Assembly (NCBI GenBank): GCA_050251615.1 | Contig: JBFWMM010000002.1 | Location: forward strand, 97,101-161,100 | DNA: 64,000 nucleotides | Source of the DNA: Sedimentisphaera sp050251615 | GTDB lineage: Bacteria > Planctomycetota > Phycisphaerae > Sedimentisphaerales > Sedimentisphaeraceae | Direction: 5' to 3' | Shown here: piece after piece, positions 32,635 to 41,545 of the stretch | How the letters are laid out: every line of letters starts with the position of its first letter | Position numbering within the stretch: the first letter of the stretch is position 1 | Made by a program: the position numbers and the translations under genes | The notes under the pieces: generated by a model | The model's database searches: none | The model's input: only the letters and a program-made list of their open reading frames with translations | Told to the model about the DNA's origin: nothing

Positions 32635-35058
32635 TTACGGGTTCTCGGCGCGGTTGCGGCGGGCAAATGGCTCAATCTCAACCGCGCCTTTCCTGTTTAT
32701 GATAATGCTCACGGCTCCAACCTCCGCCGTGCACAGTACATTGCTTGCGCCGCTTTCATAGACTCCACGGGCTATCTGGCGCTTCGAGCAACTTGCAATC
32801 CATATTTCAGGCGATATTGCACGGGTAAACTCCACATTGAGCGTACGAAGGAGCCCGTGATGCGGCAGGACGCCAACATCTATTTTGAGCCCGCCGCTCT
32901 TAATCTTTTTCGCAGTATATAACTGGCTCTCTTTCTCAATATCGGCAAACAGCGCTATCCTTCTACCTGCATATTCCAACAGAGCAACCGCCGAGCGGTC
33001 ATTATCGGAGCGGCCGGTTTCGTTGCGGATGAATTGTACGGTGCAACCGGCATACTGCATTTCACGAGGTTGCGAAATTGCCTCGGGCAGAGCGGCTATC
33101 GGCTCCGGCGCGTAAACTTTGCGTACAAGATGAGTTTTGATTAAATCCGGCGCGGCAATGTAATGATCGCTGTCGTTATGGCTGATGAATACGTCGAGCT
33201 TGCCTGTTATGCCGCGGCGCTTTAAAAACGGCTCTATTACTCGCTCGCCAAGCTCGGATTTATCGAGTGAGCCGCAGTCAAACAGCACCGTGCTTCCATC
33301 GGGCATCTCGCATACGGTGCATTGGCCTTCGCCGACCGCCAGCACGGTAATACGCAGCGATTTTTCCAAATAATCAGCGATGTGAGGGTATGCGGCTATT
33401 ACAATGGAGGCGCCGAGAAGAAAGAGACCCGCCCACCTCCACAATCTTCCAAACCTGATCAGCGAGAAGAACAGCACAAACAGCGCCGCATAGTACAACG
33501 CTATGCCCGCTCCGTTGGCTTGGCCCGCCGCAATTTCGTTTCCCGGAATTCGTGCGAGAGCTACTGCGCAGGCCTCAAAGAGCTTTGCTGAAAACTCTGC
33601 CGCGGTTGTGAGAAAGCCGAGAGCGGGGAAAGCGGCGGCGGGAATAATCGCGAAGAATCCGAGGCACAAAGTGATAGCGAGAAGCGGCGAGAGCAGAATC
33701 GTATTGAAGCCGCTCAGAGGGTACAGGCAGGAGAAGTGATATAATACTAGCGGAGCGGCTGTAAGGGTAACCGCCACCGATACCGCAATTGCCTGCAACA
33801 GGCGCAGAAGCACGCGTTTCGGGATGCTCATCTCTATCGCCGGTGCGGCGAGCTTGAAGCCGGTTGCCATGTGCAGGGCGGTTAAGATTGGCGAAGAAAG
33901 GACTGCTATCCCCAGCACGCACATAAATGAGAGCTGCCAGCCTGCGCTGAAAAGCTCAAGCGGTCTTATGTACAGCGTGATGCATGCCGCCAGAGCAAGC
34001 AGATTCACGGCGCTTGTCTTTCGCCCGGCGGCAATACCCGCAAGGAAAACCCATGTGCATATAGCAGCGCGCAGGGCGGGGCTTCTCACGGGAATCACCA
34101 GCATATAGGCAAGCAGAATCAGTGCCGCGGCAATCGCTTTTGGCCTTGGCCTCATTCCCGACAGGCTAAGCATTCCCCAGATTGCGGCCGAGAGCAGTCC
34201 GATATGCATGCCGGAAAGGCTCAGCAGGTGCATAAGCCCGCTTCTGCGAAACGAAGCGGTTTGTTTGGCGGTGAGCTCACCGCGCTCGCCGATAAGCAGA
34301 GCCGAGAGCAGGGCGCTTGAATCGCTGTCGCCGCCTAAGGCCTGTCTCACTCTCCCGCGCAGCAAATCGAGGAGGTTTACACCGGCTTTTTTGAGGACTA
34401 TAATCCCTGACGACCTCGCGTTACAGCGCGTCTGCACACCCTTCGCCGCGAGGTATTTGAGGTAGTCGAATTCACCAGGGTTCAGCGCCGGCTCAATTTG
34501 CTCGAATGTGCCGTAAATGAGAACAGTATCACCTTTGCGGGGCAGGTTGCTCCCCTCATCAATCGATATGCCCAGCAGAGACTTGCCCTTTGCCCTGCGA
34601 AAAACTCCGTCTGTGCATTCGATTCGGCTTAATTGGATTTCGCTGCTCGCGTAGTTACCGAATTTGTTGGCTTTCGGCTCGCTTGTGATAACCGCGTGAA
34701 CCTGTGCAAACATCCTGCTCTGTACGATGCTGTTAATGTGATTTGCGGGGAAATCCGTGAACAGATTTGCTCGCGTGATGCCGAGAAAAACAAATGCTGC
34801 GAACATAAGCAGTGCGTATGCAAACAGCGACGCCTTGCGCCATTTCATCAGCGGCCATAGCCCCGCGCTGATTGCCGCACCGCATACGAGCGCCCATTGT
34901 GGCAGGTGAAGCAGGTTTGAGGCAAGAATCCCGCATATCATACCGGCCGCCGCACACAAAAAAGGGGCGCGCCTGAGCTCATTTTCGAGCAGGCTCGCCC
35001 CTGATTGCTGCATTAGTTCTGTACGCGCAAGTCTTACCTGCGCGGCGTCTCTCGGCAT
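32635..35058 (-). CDS. comEC: ComEC/Rec2-family DNA uptake channel
   Basis: The 807-residue protein starts with an N-terminal membrane region, followed by an OB-like domain (GDTVLIYGTFEQIEPALNPG), a polytopic ComEC channel domain (LLSLSGMHIGLLSAAIWGML), and a C-terminal MBL domain (DVFISHNDSDHYIAAPDLI, GVLPHHGLLRTLN). The MBL metal motif HNDSDH keeps the HxxxDH pattern. ComEC moves single-stranded DNA across the inner membrane in competent cells. The gene lies 24 bases after serS on the same strand. No other competence gene is here, so uptake in this organism is not established. Confidence 0.92.
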   Translation of the reverse strand: MPRDAAQVRLARTELMQQSGASLLENELRRAPFLCAAAGMICGILASNLLHLPQWALVCGAAISAGLWPLMKWRKASLFAYALLMFAAFVFLGITRANLFTDFPANHINSIVQSRMFAQVHAVITSEPKANKFGNYASSEIQLSRIECTDGVFRRAKGKSLLGISIDEGSNLPRKGDTVLIYGTFEQIEPALNPGEFDYLKYLAAKGVQTRCNARSSGIIVLKKAGVNLLDLLRGRVRQALGGDSDSSALLSALLIGERGELTAKQTASFRRSGLMHLLSLSGMHIGLLSAAIWGMLSLSGMRPRPKAIAAALILLAYMLVIPVRSPALRAAICTWVFLAGIAAGRKTSAVNLLALAACITLYIRPLELFSAGWQLSFMCVLGIAVLSSPILTALHMATGFKLAAPAIEMSIPKRVLLRLLQAIAVSVAVTLTAAPLVLYHFSCLYPLSGFNTILLSPLLAITLCLGFFAIIPAAAFPALGFLTTAAEFSAKLFEACAVALARIPGNEIAAGQANGAGIALYYAALFVLFFSLIRFGRLWRWAGLFLLGASIVIAAYPHIADYLEKSLRITVLAVGEGQCTVCEMPDGSTVLFDCGSLDKSELGERVIEPFLKRRGITGKLDVFISHNDSDHYIAAPDLIKTHLVRKVYAPEPIAALPEAISQPREMQYAGCTVQFIRNETGRSDNDRSAVALLEYAGRRIALFADIEKESQLYTAKKIKSGGLKIDVGVLPHHGLLRTLNVEFTRAISPEIWIASCSKRQIARGVYESGASNVLCTAEVGAVSIIINRKGAVEIEPFARRNRAENP

Positions 35059-35082
35059 AGCGTCTCCTTTGGAGCAGCGCCC

Positions 35083-36348
35083 TTACCCGATAACTTCTTT
35101 GCCTCCCATGTAGGGTCTGAGCACCTCAGGCACGGTGATAGTGCCGTCGGCGTTCTGATTAAGCTCCATTATCGGTATAAGCACTCGCGGCGAAGCGATA
35201 ACTGTATTGTTGAGCGTGTGGCAGAATACATTTTTGCCATTCTCGCTCTTGTAGCGCAGGTTCATTCTGCGTGCCTGAAAATCATAGAATCTGCTCGCAG
35301 AGTGCGTCTCGCCGTAGCTCTTGCGCGAGGGCATCCAGCTTTCGATGTCGTACTTCTGCACCTGCCCTTTGCCGAGGTCTCCTGTGCAGACGTTGACCAC
35401 ACGATACGGCACTCCCAGCGCCTGAAGCACGCCTTCGGAGTTGGCGAGGATTTCCTGATGGAACTGCTTGCTGATCTCTTCGTCGTTCCGGCAGATAATT
35501 ACCTGCTCAACCTTCTCAAACTGATGTATGCGGTAGAGGCCGTGTGTGTCTTTGCCGGCCGCGCCCGCCTCACGCCTGAAGCAGGCGCTCATCGCAACGT
35601 ATTTCAGCGGTAGCTCATCTTCGGCGAGGATTTCGCCCGAGCGGTAAGCTGTCAGCGGTACTTCCGCCGTGCCCACGAGGCTCAGTCCGTCGCGCTCGAG
35701 CATATATGTCTGTTCTTCAGCGCCGGGGAAGTAGCCGGTGCCGCGCATGGCCTCTTCGCGCATCAGCAACGGCACGCTCATCGGCGTATATCCGCGTCCG
35801 ACCATAAAATCCATTGCGAAGCGCAGCACTGCCCAGTGCAACAGGGCACCATCGCCTTTGAGGAAGTAGTTGCGCGTGCCGGCGAGCTTAACACCTCTTT
35901 CGATGTCGAGGATGCCGAGATTTGTGCCCAGCTCCACATGGTCTTTCGGCTCGAAATCGAACTGCGGAATCTCTCCGACAATTTTCAGCTCCACATTTTC
36001 CGTATCGTCCTTGCCCACAGGCACATCAGGCGCCGGAGGTTGGGGAACTAAAAGCATAATCGAATCGAATTCAGGCTCAAGGGCCTTGATCTCCTCGCTG
36101 ATGGCTGCCTCTTCGCTTTTGAGGCCGGTGAGCCGCGCCAGAGCTTCCTTCTTCTCATCGGGGGATAGCTTTGGAATCTGCTTGCCTATGGAGTTTTTCT
36201 CTGTTACGAGCTCTTGCAACGTGTTTTTGCGCTCGCGGAGAAGAGCGTCAAGCTCAACGAGCCTGTTTATATCAACGTTAAATTTTTTATCCTCTGCCGC
36301 CTTGATGAAGGCCGCCGGATTCTCACGAATGAGCTTTATATCAATCAT
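35083..36348 (-). CDS. serS: Seryl-tRNA synthetase
   Basis: I start at ATG 36348, where MIDIKLIRENPAAFIKAAED matches the usual SerRS N-terminus; a reading from 36429 adds 27 unrelated residues. The protein is 421 residues. The long coiled-coil arm (about 30-105) is followed by class II motifs: GTAEVPLTAYRSGEIL, SACFRREAGAAGKDTHGLYR (motif 2) and NNTVIASPRVLIPIMELNQN (motif 3). It charges tRNA-Ser and tRNA-Sec. comEC follows on the same strand. Confidence 0.95.
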   Translation of the reverse strand: MIDIKLIRENPAAFIKAAEDKKFNVDINRLVELDALLRERKNTLQELVTEKNSIGKQIPKLSPDEKKEALARLTGLKSEEAAISEEIKALEPEFDSIMLLVPQPPAPDVPVGKDDTENVELKIVGEIPQFDFEPKDHVELGTNLGILDIERGVKLAGTRNYFLKGDGALLHWAVLRFAMDFMVGRGYTPMSVPLLMREEAMRGTGYFPGAEEQTYMLERDGLSLVGTAEVPLTAYRSGEILAEDELPLKYVAMSACFRREAGAAGKDTHGLYRIHQFEKVEQVIICRNDEEISKQFHQEILANSEGVLQALGVPYRVVNVCTGDLGKGQVQKYDIESWMPSRKSYGETHSASRFYDFQARRMNLRYKSENGKNVFCHTLNNTVIASPRVLIPIMELNQNADGTITVPEVLRPYMGGKEVIG

Positions 36349-36598
36349 ACTCTTATATACCTTTTTGCTTCTGCGAAGACCAGTGTTTACAAAGGTAGAA
36401 ATCTTAACGGATTGCCGCGCAAATTCCACTAAAAAATCGGTTCAACGTCATTGTTTGGCTCTTTGGGACGATTGTTTGATGTGAAAAACATAGATAAATG
36501 ATTGCCACAGGCGTAAACGACCGTCCGTAACTCGCTCTGATTTGTGCAGTTGATTTCTCCGACATCAACAGCACAAATATCCTTACAAAGAACTAACA

Positions 36599-36658
36599 TT
36601 GACATTTCAAGTTTGCCGCGGATAATACTTCGTTGCGTGGCGAAGTATAGGAGATATT
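36599..36658 (+). promoter_or_regulatory. Promoter and ArsR operator
   Basis: A -35 box TTGACA (36599-36604) and a -10 box TAATAC (36623-36628) are 18 bases apart. A perfect inverted repeat, ATACTTCG (36625-36632) and CGAAGTAT (36641-36648) separated by eight bases, overlaps the -10 box. AGGAG follows before the ATG at 36659. ArsR-type repressors bind such repeats and leave on arsenite binding, so self-repression of the operon is the natural reading. Confidence 0.85.
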
Positions 36659-37018
36659 ATGCTACAAAAGATATTGACAGTTACAAAGGCATTGTCCGAC
36701 GAAAATCGTATTCGCGCTTTGATGGCGCTTGCAGGCGGCGAGATGTGCGTATGCGAGATTATAGAGTTGCTGGCGCTGGCGCCCTCAACGGTATCGAAGC
36801 ATATGTCGATCCTGCGGCAAGCGGCTCTTGTGCAGTCCCGCAAGGACGGCCGCTGGATCTACTACCGGCTGGCCGAGAATGAAGAGATGGCAAACGAAAT
36901 GCTTGGCTGGTTGCAGAGGCATTTGAAAGAAGACGAAACAATAATAAAGGACATTGAACAGCTTCGTAGCTTGCGGAAAAAGAGCAAAGATGAGCTGTGT
37001 CAATGTTACAGAAGCTGA
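36659..37018 (+). CDS. arsR: ArsR/SmtB-family metalloregulator
   Basis: The 119-residue protein is a winged-helix dimer. Its recognition region LLALAPSTVSKHMSILRQAA is preceded by EMCVCEI, the arsenite-binding Cys-x-Cys pair (residues 25 and 27) of the ArsR type. A wing follows (VQSRKDGRWIYYRL). The C-terminal CQC (residues 114-116) could add ligands. It should repress its own promoter at 36599-36658 and the efflux gene behind it, releasing them on As(III) or Sb(III). Confidence 0.93.
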   Translation: MLQKILTVTKALSDENRIRALMALAGGEMCVCEIIELLALAPSTVSKHMSILRQAALVQSRKDGRWIYYRLAENEEMANEMLGWLQRHLKEDETIIKDIEQLRSLRKKSKDELCQCYRS

Positions 37019-37050
37019 AAATCAAGGGAAAAAGAAACGAGGTTTTTGAA

Positions 37051-38241
37051 ATGACTGACTATGAAAATGCAAAAGCCGGTAAAGGGCTGAACGTTTTTGA
37101 ACGCTATCTTACGATCTGGGTGATTCTCTGCATTGCAGGCGGGATAGTGCTGGGTAAGATTGCGCCCGGGCTTGTCAAAGCGCTTGATGGTATGTCTATC
37201 AACGTTAACAACGCGCCTGTGGTATCCATACCGATTGCGGTATGCCTGTTCTTCATGATGTACCCGATTATGGTAAAGATCGATTTTGCCGAGGTGCTCA
37301 AGGCCGGCAAAAGCGTTAAGCCGGTCGGCCTTACGCTGTTTATCAACTGGGCGATTAAGCCGTTTACGATGTACGCGATCGCATCGCTTTTTCTCGGCAC
37401 GATTTTCTACAATCTAATCGGAGCTGACGCCGTTGACCTTGTGAAGATGCCATTCGGGCTTGATTTGCCCGTTGGCGCGGCCTACGGCGTTGGGACGGTG
37501 GTGCTCGAAGGCGGCGTAAAAATGCTTCAGGTGCCTCTGTGGAGGAGCTACCTTGCCGGCTGCATACTGCTCGGAATCGCGCCTTGCACGGCTATGGTGC
37601 TTGTCTGGGGTTATCTGGCCAAAGGCAACGGCGGCCATACGCTTGTGATGGTGGCGATAAATTCTCTGGCAATGCTTTTCCTTTACGGCCCGCTCGGCGG
37701 CCTCCTGCTGAATGTCGGCAAGCTGCCTGTGCCATGGCAGGCGTTGCTGCTTTCGATATCGGTTTACGTTGCACTGCCTCTGGCGGCGGGCTATATATCA
37801 CGCAAATGGATTATCGCTCGTAAGGGGCTGGCGTGGTTTGAAGAACGATTCCTGCACATCCTCACACCCGTAACAATCGTGGCGCTTTTGATAACTCTTG
37901 TTTTGCTGTTTTCATTCAAGGGCGAGACTATCATCGCAAACCCCCTTACAATCCTGTGGATTGCGATCCCGCTTTTCATTCAAACCTGCCTGATATTTGC
38001 TCTGGGATACTGGCTTTCCAAGCGCCTTAAGCTGTCCTACGCAGATGCCGCGCCAACGGCTATGATAGGCGCATCAAATCATTTTGAAGTGGCCATTGCG
38101 ACGGCCACGATGCTGTTCGGGTTGCAGTCCGGCGCCGCTCTGGCAACGGTGGTGGGGGTGCTGATTGAGGTTCCCGTGATGCTGATGCTCGTGAAATACT
38201 GCCTCAAAACCGAAAAATATTTCGCCCCCGAAGGCGATTGA
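37051..38241 (+). CDS. acr3: Acr3-family arsenite efflux transporter
   Basis: The protein is 396 residues from ATG 37051, preceded by GAGG; a reading from 36997 overlaps arsR. About ten membrane helices are seen. The Acr3 hallmarks are present: GIAPCTAMVLVWGYLAKGNG with the essential cysteine, NSLAMLFLYGPLGGLLL, and APTAMIGASNHFEVAIATAT. It exports arsenite. The arsR-acr3 pair is a minimal resistance operon; no arsenate reductase (ArsC) gene is in the window. Confidence 0.95.
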   Translation: MTDYENAKAGKGLNVFERYLTIWVILCIAGGIVLGKIAPGLVKALDGMSINVNNAPVVSIPIAVCLFFMMYPIMVKIDFAEVLKAGKSVKPVGLTLFINWAIKPFTMYAIASLFLGTIFYNLIGADAVDLVKMPFGLDLPVGAAYGVGTVVLEGGVKMLQVPLWRSYLAGCILLGIAPCTAMVLVWGYLAKGNGGHTLVMVAINSLAMLFLYGPLGGLLLNVGKLPVPWQALLLSISVYVALPLAAGYISRKWIIARKGLAWFEERFLHILTPVTIVALLITLVLLFSFKGETIIANPLTILWIAIPLFIQTCLIFALGYWLSKRLKLSYADAAPTAMIGASNHFEVAIATATMLFGLQSGAALATVVGVLIEVPVMLMLVKYCLKTEKYFAPEGD

Positions 38242-38561
38242 GCCGGCGCCTTTGCGTAAGCAATGCGAAGAGCGCAACGGTTATAACCTTCAATTTCGGG
38301 GCGCTTGCGCGCCTCCGCTGTGTTTCGCCAACCAATGCCGGTGAATTCAAACCGAAGCCACGGATAATATACGTTCGTAATCTGTAGAGACGCAAGATTT
38401 TGCGTCTCTACAATGCTCGCGCGGAATGTTTCATCAATCTGTAATGATGAACACGCGAAAAGCACCTGCTATTTCCGGCGGGTGTGATATGTTTTATTTA
38501 CAATACGGGTATCAAGTTTGTCTGCTCTCAGGAGAGGTTATACACCGCCCTTGCGGATGAA
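38242..38561. other. Intergenic region between acr3 and a PEP-CTERM gene
   Basis: These 320 bases separate two convergent genes. Apart from the palindrome at 38384-38411, I see no gene, no clear terminator with a T-run, and no RNA gene. Confidence 0.6.
38384..38411. repeat. 12-bp-stem palindrome (GTAGAGACGCAA type)
   Basis: GTAGAGACGCAA (38384-38395) pairs perfectly with TTGCGTCTCTAC (38400-38411) around GATT. This short palindrome with GTAGAGACGC ends closely resembles repeats seen many times in cyanobacterial and other genomes, so it is likely a mobile-type intergenic repeat here. It could also stabilise the 3' ends of acr3 and of the convergent gene. Confidence 0.65.
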
Positions 38562-39323
38562 TTATTTTTTTCTTCTTATAAGCAACCCGCCCAAAGCGAG
38601 CAGTGTTACTGTCATCGGCTCGGGCACGGGGTTAGACGTGGTGCCGTACAGAATGACATTGCTGCCCGCGCCGCTGATTACATCTCCGTCATAAGTGCCG
38701 GGGGTCATGTTCGCCAACCCTGAATAATCTCTTGATTCGCCGGAGGGGTAATATCCTCCAAGGCGAAATTCGATGCTTGCTCCGGAATTTAGATTAAGGG
38801 CGGATGCGAACCTGCCGCCGGAGGCCGTTCCGTCAAATGTGATTTGCTCATCGTAATTGGAATCGGCGATGTCGTACGTTATGATGTTCGATGCAAAATT
38901 ATCCTGACTCGATCGCAACGCCCAGTTTTCCGCACCTGAGCTTCCGCCAAAATTACCCCGAAGCAACGCCAGCGTCAGCCCCGTCAGCTCCAAAACGTCA
39001 TTCGTGTTATTGGTAACGCTGAACGTGTAATACTGCCCTGTATCCGTGGTGAAATCAAAATCCGAAGGCCAGCCCTGCGCAGTGAATGCACCCGGATAAA
39101 CCTCTCCCCAATCAGAAAGCAAATCTAATCCGGGGGTTGCGGTGAGTGGAGTAGCTGACACATTCTCCGCTGCGAACAGAACGGACGCTTCATCGATGTC
39201 ATTTTGATCAATGCCCCCCAGATCGTATTCAATGATAACAGATGCGGCTTCCGCCGGCCAAACCGCCGCAAATCCCAACACGAGCATTGCTGCGAGAGTA
39301 CATTTCATTTTTCCATTTGCCAT
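38562..39323 (-). CDS. PEP-CTERM surface protein
   Basis: The 253-residue protein has a signal peptide (about residues 7-26, CTLAAMLVLGFAAVWPAEA), a beta-rich body of low similarity to anything I know (FSVTNNTNDVLELTGLTLAL, GGRFASALNLNSGASIEFRL), and ends NPVPEPMTVTLLALGGLLIRRKK, a PEP-CTERM signal. The ribosome site GGGAACG precedes the ATG. Exosortase processing would anchor or release it at the surface. Binding or structural function is unknown. Confidence 0.8.
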   Translation of the reverse strand: MANGKMKCTLAAMLVLGFAAVWPAEAASVIIEYDLGGIDQNDIDEASVLFAAENVSATPLTATPGLDLLSDWGEVYPGAFTAQGWPSDFDFTTDTGQYYTFSVTNNTNDVLELTGLTLALLRGNFGGSSGAENWALRSSQDNFASNIITYDIADSNYDEQITFDGTASGGRFASALNLNSGASIEFRLGGYYPSGESRDYSGLANMTPGTYDGDVISGAGSNVILYGTTSNPVPEPMTVTLLALGGLLIRRKK

Positions 39324-39798
39324 TTTCGTTCCCTTTCAAATCTTTTATACTGCACTTCTACCAATGATTTTGCCTGCCGCTTTACATATCGAGCAGTGGA
39401 TAGACAACAAACCATGACACCGTTTTTTGATTTTCCTGAGGCTCCCCCTTAAAAAAACCAATGCTCGAATGAATTAACTTATTGTTTGCCAGACAAAGAA
39501 CCACTACTTCGACGCTATGGTAACAAAGCCGAGAGGAATGTCAATTGTAATTCTTTGAATACGCTTATGTTTTTTATTAACAAGAAATNNNNNNNNNNNN
39601 NNNNNNNNNNNNNNNNNNNNNNNNNNNNNNNNNNNNNNNNNNNNNNNNNNNNNNNNNNNNNNNNNNNNNNNNNNNNNNNNNNNNNNNNATTCTGAAAGTG
39701 GAGTATAGTGCAATTTTTATAACAAAATTTTGCGACTAATTTGTTTTGCTGTGCAACTTATAGTTTATAAGTTTTGGGGTTTTCAGTTGTCTGGCCGC
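39324..39798. other. Intergenic region containing a 100-N gap
   Basis: The Ns fill 39589-39688. Flanks are AT-rich and carry no gene I can support. The flanking sequences are not duplicated, so missing bases are real. Promoter for the PEP-CTERM gene probably lies near 39330-39400, but no clear boxes are seen. Confidence 0.6.
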
Positions 39799-40464
39799 TC
39801 AATAATCATCATCAAGCCGGTGCGGCAAATGTTCAAGCGGACAGCCGGTACATTTTGGACGACTTTTCTTGCAGTAGTTCTTGCCCAGCTCCACTATGAG
39901 CGCGTGAAATTCGTTGAAAAAGCCGGTGTCCTGCGGCAAGGCGCCCTCGAAAAACTCCTTTATCTGCTCGTAATCGGCGTACTCATCGAGCAGTTGATGT
40001 CGGATAAATATGCGCGCAGTGTAGCTGTCCACAACGAAAGTGGGTTTATCAAGCGCGTAAAGTATGATGGAGTCTGCGGTCTCGCGGCCTATTCCTTTCA
40101 CGGCGAGCAAGTCCTCGCGCAGAGAAAAAAGGCTGCGATCTTTGAGCAATTCAATTTCGCCGCCCGTTTCGTTCATCAGCCAGCGGGTAAACGCTTTGAG
40201 GCGCTTTGTCTTTATGTTGAAGTATCCGGCGGGGCGGATAAACTCGGCGAGCTGCTCATCGGGGCAGGCGTTTATCGCCGGCGCGCTGAGAATGCCGGCA
40301 CGCTTCAGATTCGCTATCGCTTTCTCCACGTTCGCCCAGGCTGTATTCTGTGTGAGTATTGCTCCCACAGCCACCTCAAAGCCACTCTGCGCCGGCCACC
40401 ATCCGAGCTCCCCGAAGCGTTCGCGAAGCAACCGGTGTATCTCCATCAGTCTTTCGTTTATCAT
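39799..40464 (-). CDS. HhH-GPD DNA glycosylase related to endonuclease III (COG2231 type)
   Basis: The 221-residue protein has the endonuclease III fold: GFEVAVGAILTQNTAWANVE, the helix-hairpin-helix AVKGIGRETADSIILYAL, and the catalytic Asp146 in FVVDSYTARI. Two departures matter. The lyase lysine of endonuclease III is a glutamate (E128 in GRETA), so strand cleavage is unlikely. The iron-sulfur motif C198-x6-C205-x2-C208 lacks the fourth cysteine, so a normal 4Fe-4S cluster may not form. A monofunctional glycosylase such as a 3-methyladenine enzyme (MagIII-like) is the best guess. Regulatory neighbours none. Confidence 0.85.
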   Translation of the reverse strand: MINERLMEIHRLLRERFGELGWWPAQSGFEVAVGAILTQNTAWANVEKAIANLKRAGILSAPAINACPDEQLAEFIRPAGYFNIKTKRLKAFTRWLMNETGGEIELLKDRSLFSLREDLLAVKGIGRETADSIILYALDKPTFVVDSYTARIFIRHQLLDEYADYEQIKEFFEGALPQDTGFFNEFHALIVELGKNYCKKSRPKCTGCPLEHLPHRLDDDY

Positions 40465-40633
40465 AGCTTGTAATTATAGCGGCAGCGGCGCAAAATGTAA
40501 GTGCGTCAAGTTCAAAAAGAGTGTTTGTTTGCAGAGCCGGTATCCCCGTAATCATTTTTTGCACATGGTATAGACTTTTATCCATTCCTTACTATTATAC
40601 GAACAAATAAATGGAAATGGCTAAGGTGTTTGC

Positions 40634-41545
40634 ATGATAAGAGTCAGAGAATTGCGTAAGAGCTACGGAAGCTATATTGCTCTGGATGGTGTAAGTTTTG
40701 ATGTCGCCAAAGGCACAACTTTCGGCTTCCTCGGCCCCAACGGCGCCGGCAAAACAACGGCAATCAGTATAATGTGCGGCCTGCTCAGAGCAGATGGCGG
40801 TTCTGTTTCACTCGGCGGCAAATCCGATCCTTCCAAGATGGACGTACGGGCGGGGCTCTCTGTCGTGCCACAGGCTCTGGCCATTTACGAAGAGCTTTCC
40901 GCGCGCGAAAACCTGAGCTTTTTCGGCAAGATGTGCGGACTTGGCGGCTCCCTGCTGGCAGAGCGCATTGATTACTGCCTTGAGCTTGCCGGTCTCAAAG
41001 AACGCTCTTTCGTGCAGACGTCTAAATTCAGCGGGGGCATGAAACGCCGCTTGAACCTCGCCTGTTCACTCATCAACGACCCCGACATTATCCTGCTCGA
41101 TGAGCCGACTGTTGGCGTGGATCCGCAGTCTCGAAACTCCATCTTTCAGACAATCGACGCATTCAAGGCACAAGGCAAGACGGTTGTCTATACCACCCAT
41201 TATATGGAAGAGGCTCAGCGGCTCTGTGATAATATCCTGATACTTGACAAGGGAAAGGTTCTCGCCGCCGGCACTCTCAATGAGCTTATCGAAGAACACG
41301 GCGGAACCTCATACATAGAGGCAGAGATGACGCGCGAGCTAGATGATGCGGCGCCGCTGACGCCTTTCATTCTCGGCAAAAATGTCCAGTTGAACGGCAA
41401 TATCCTGCGCTTTGAAACGAACGAGCCGATGAAGGCTCTCGCGCAGCTCAACCAAAGCGGCTACCGATTCGTTTCAATCAAAACAGGCTCTCCCACGCTC
41501 GAAGAAGTGTTTCTCAACCTTACCGGAAAGAGTCTCAGAGACTGA
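40634..41545 (+). CDS. ABC exporter ATP-binding protein (ABC-2/NatA type)
   Basis: The 303-residue ATPase has Walker A FLGPNGAGKTTA, Q-loop VVPQALAIYEELSARENLSF, signature FSGGMKRRLNLACS, Walker B IILLDEPTVGVDPQSR and H-loop VVYTTHYMEEAQRL. It is the CcmA/NatA type used by ABC-2 exporters. The gene overlaps the permease start (ATGA). The cargo (drug, lipid, polysaccharide or sodium) cannot be told. Confidence 0.93.
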   Translation: MIRVRELRKSYGSYIALDGVSFDVAKGTTFGFLGPNGAGKTTAISIMCGLLRADGGSVSLGGKSDPSKMDVRAGLSVVPQALAIYEELSARENLSFFGKMCGLGGSLLAERIDYCLELAGLKERSFVQTSKFSGGMKRRLNLACSLINDPDIILLDEPTVGVDPQSRNSIFQTIDAFKAQGKTVVYTTHYMEEAQRLCDNILILDKGKVLAAGTLNELIEEHGGTSYIEAEMTRELDDAAPLTPFILGKNVQLNGNILRFETNEPMKALAQLNQSGYRFVSIKTGSPTLEEVFLNLTGKSLRD

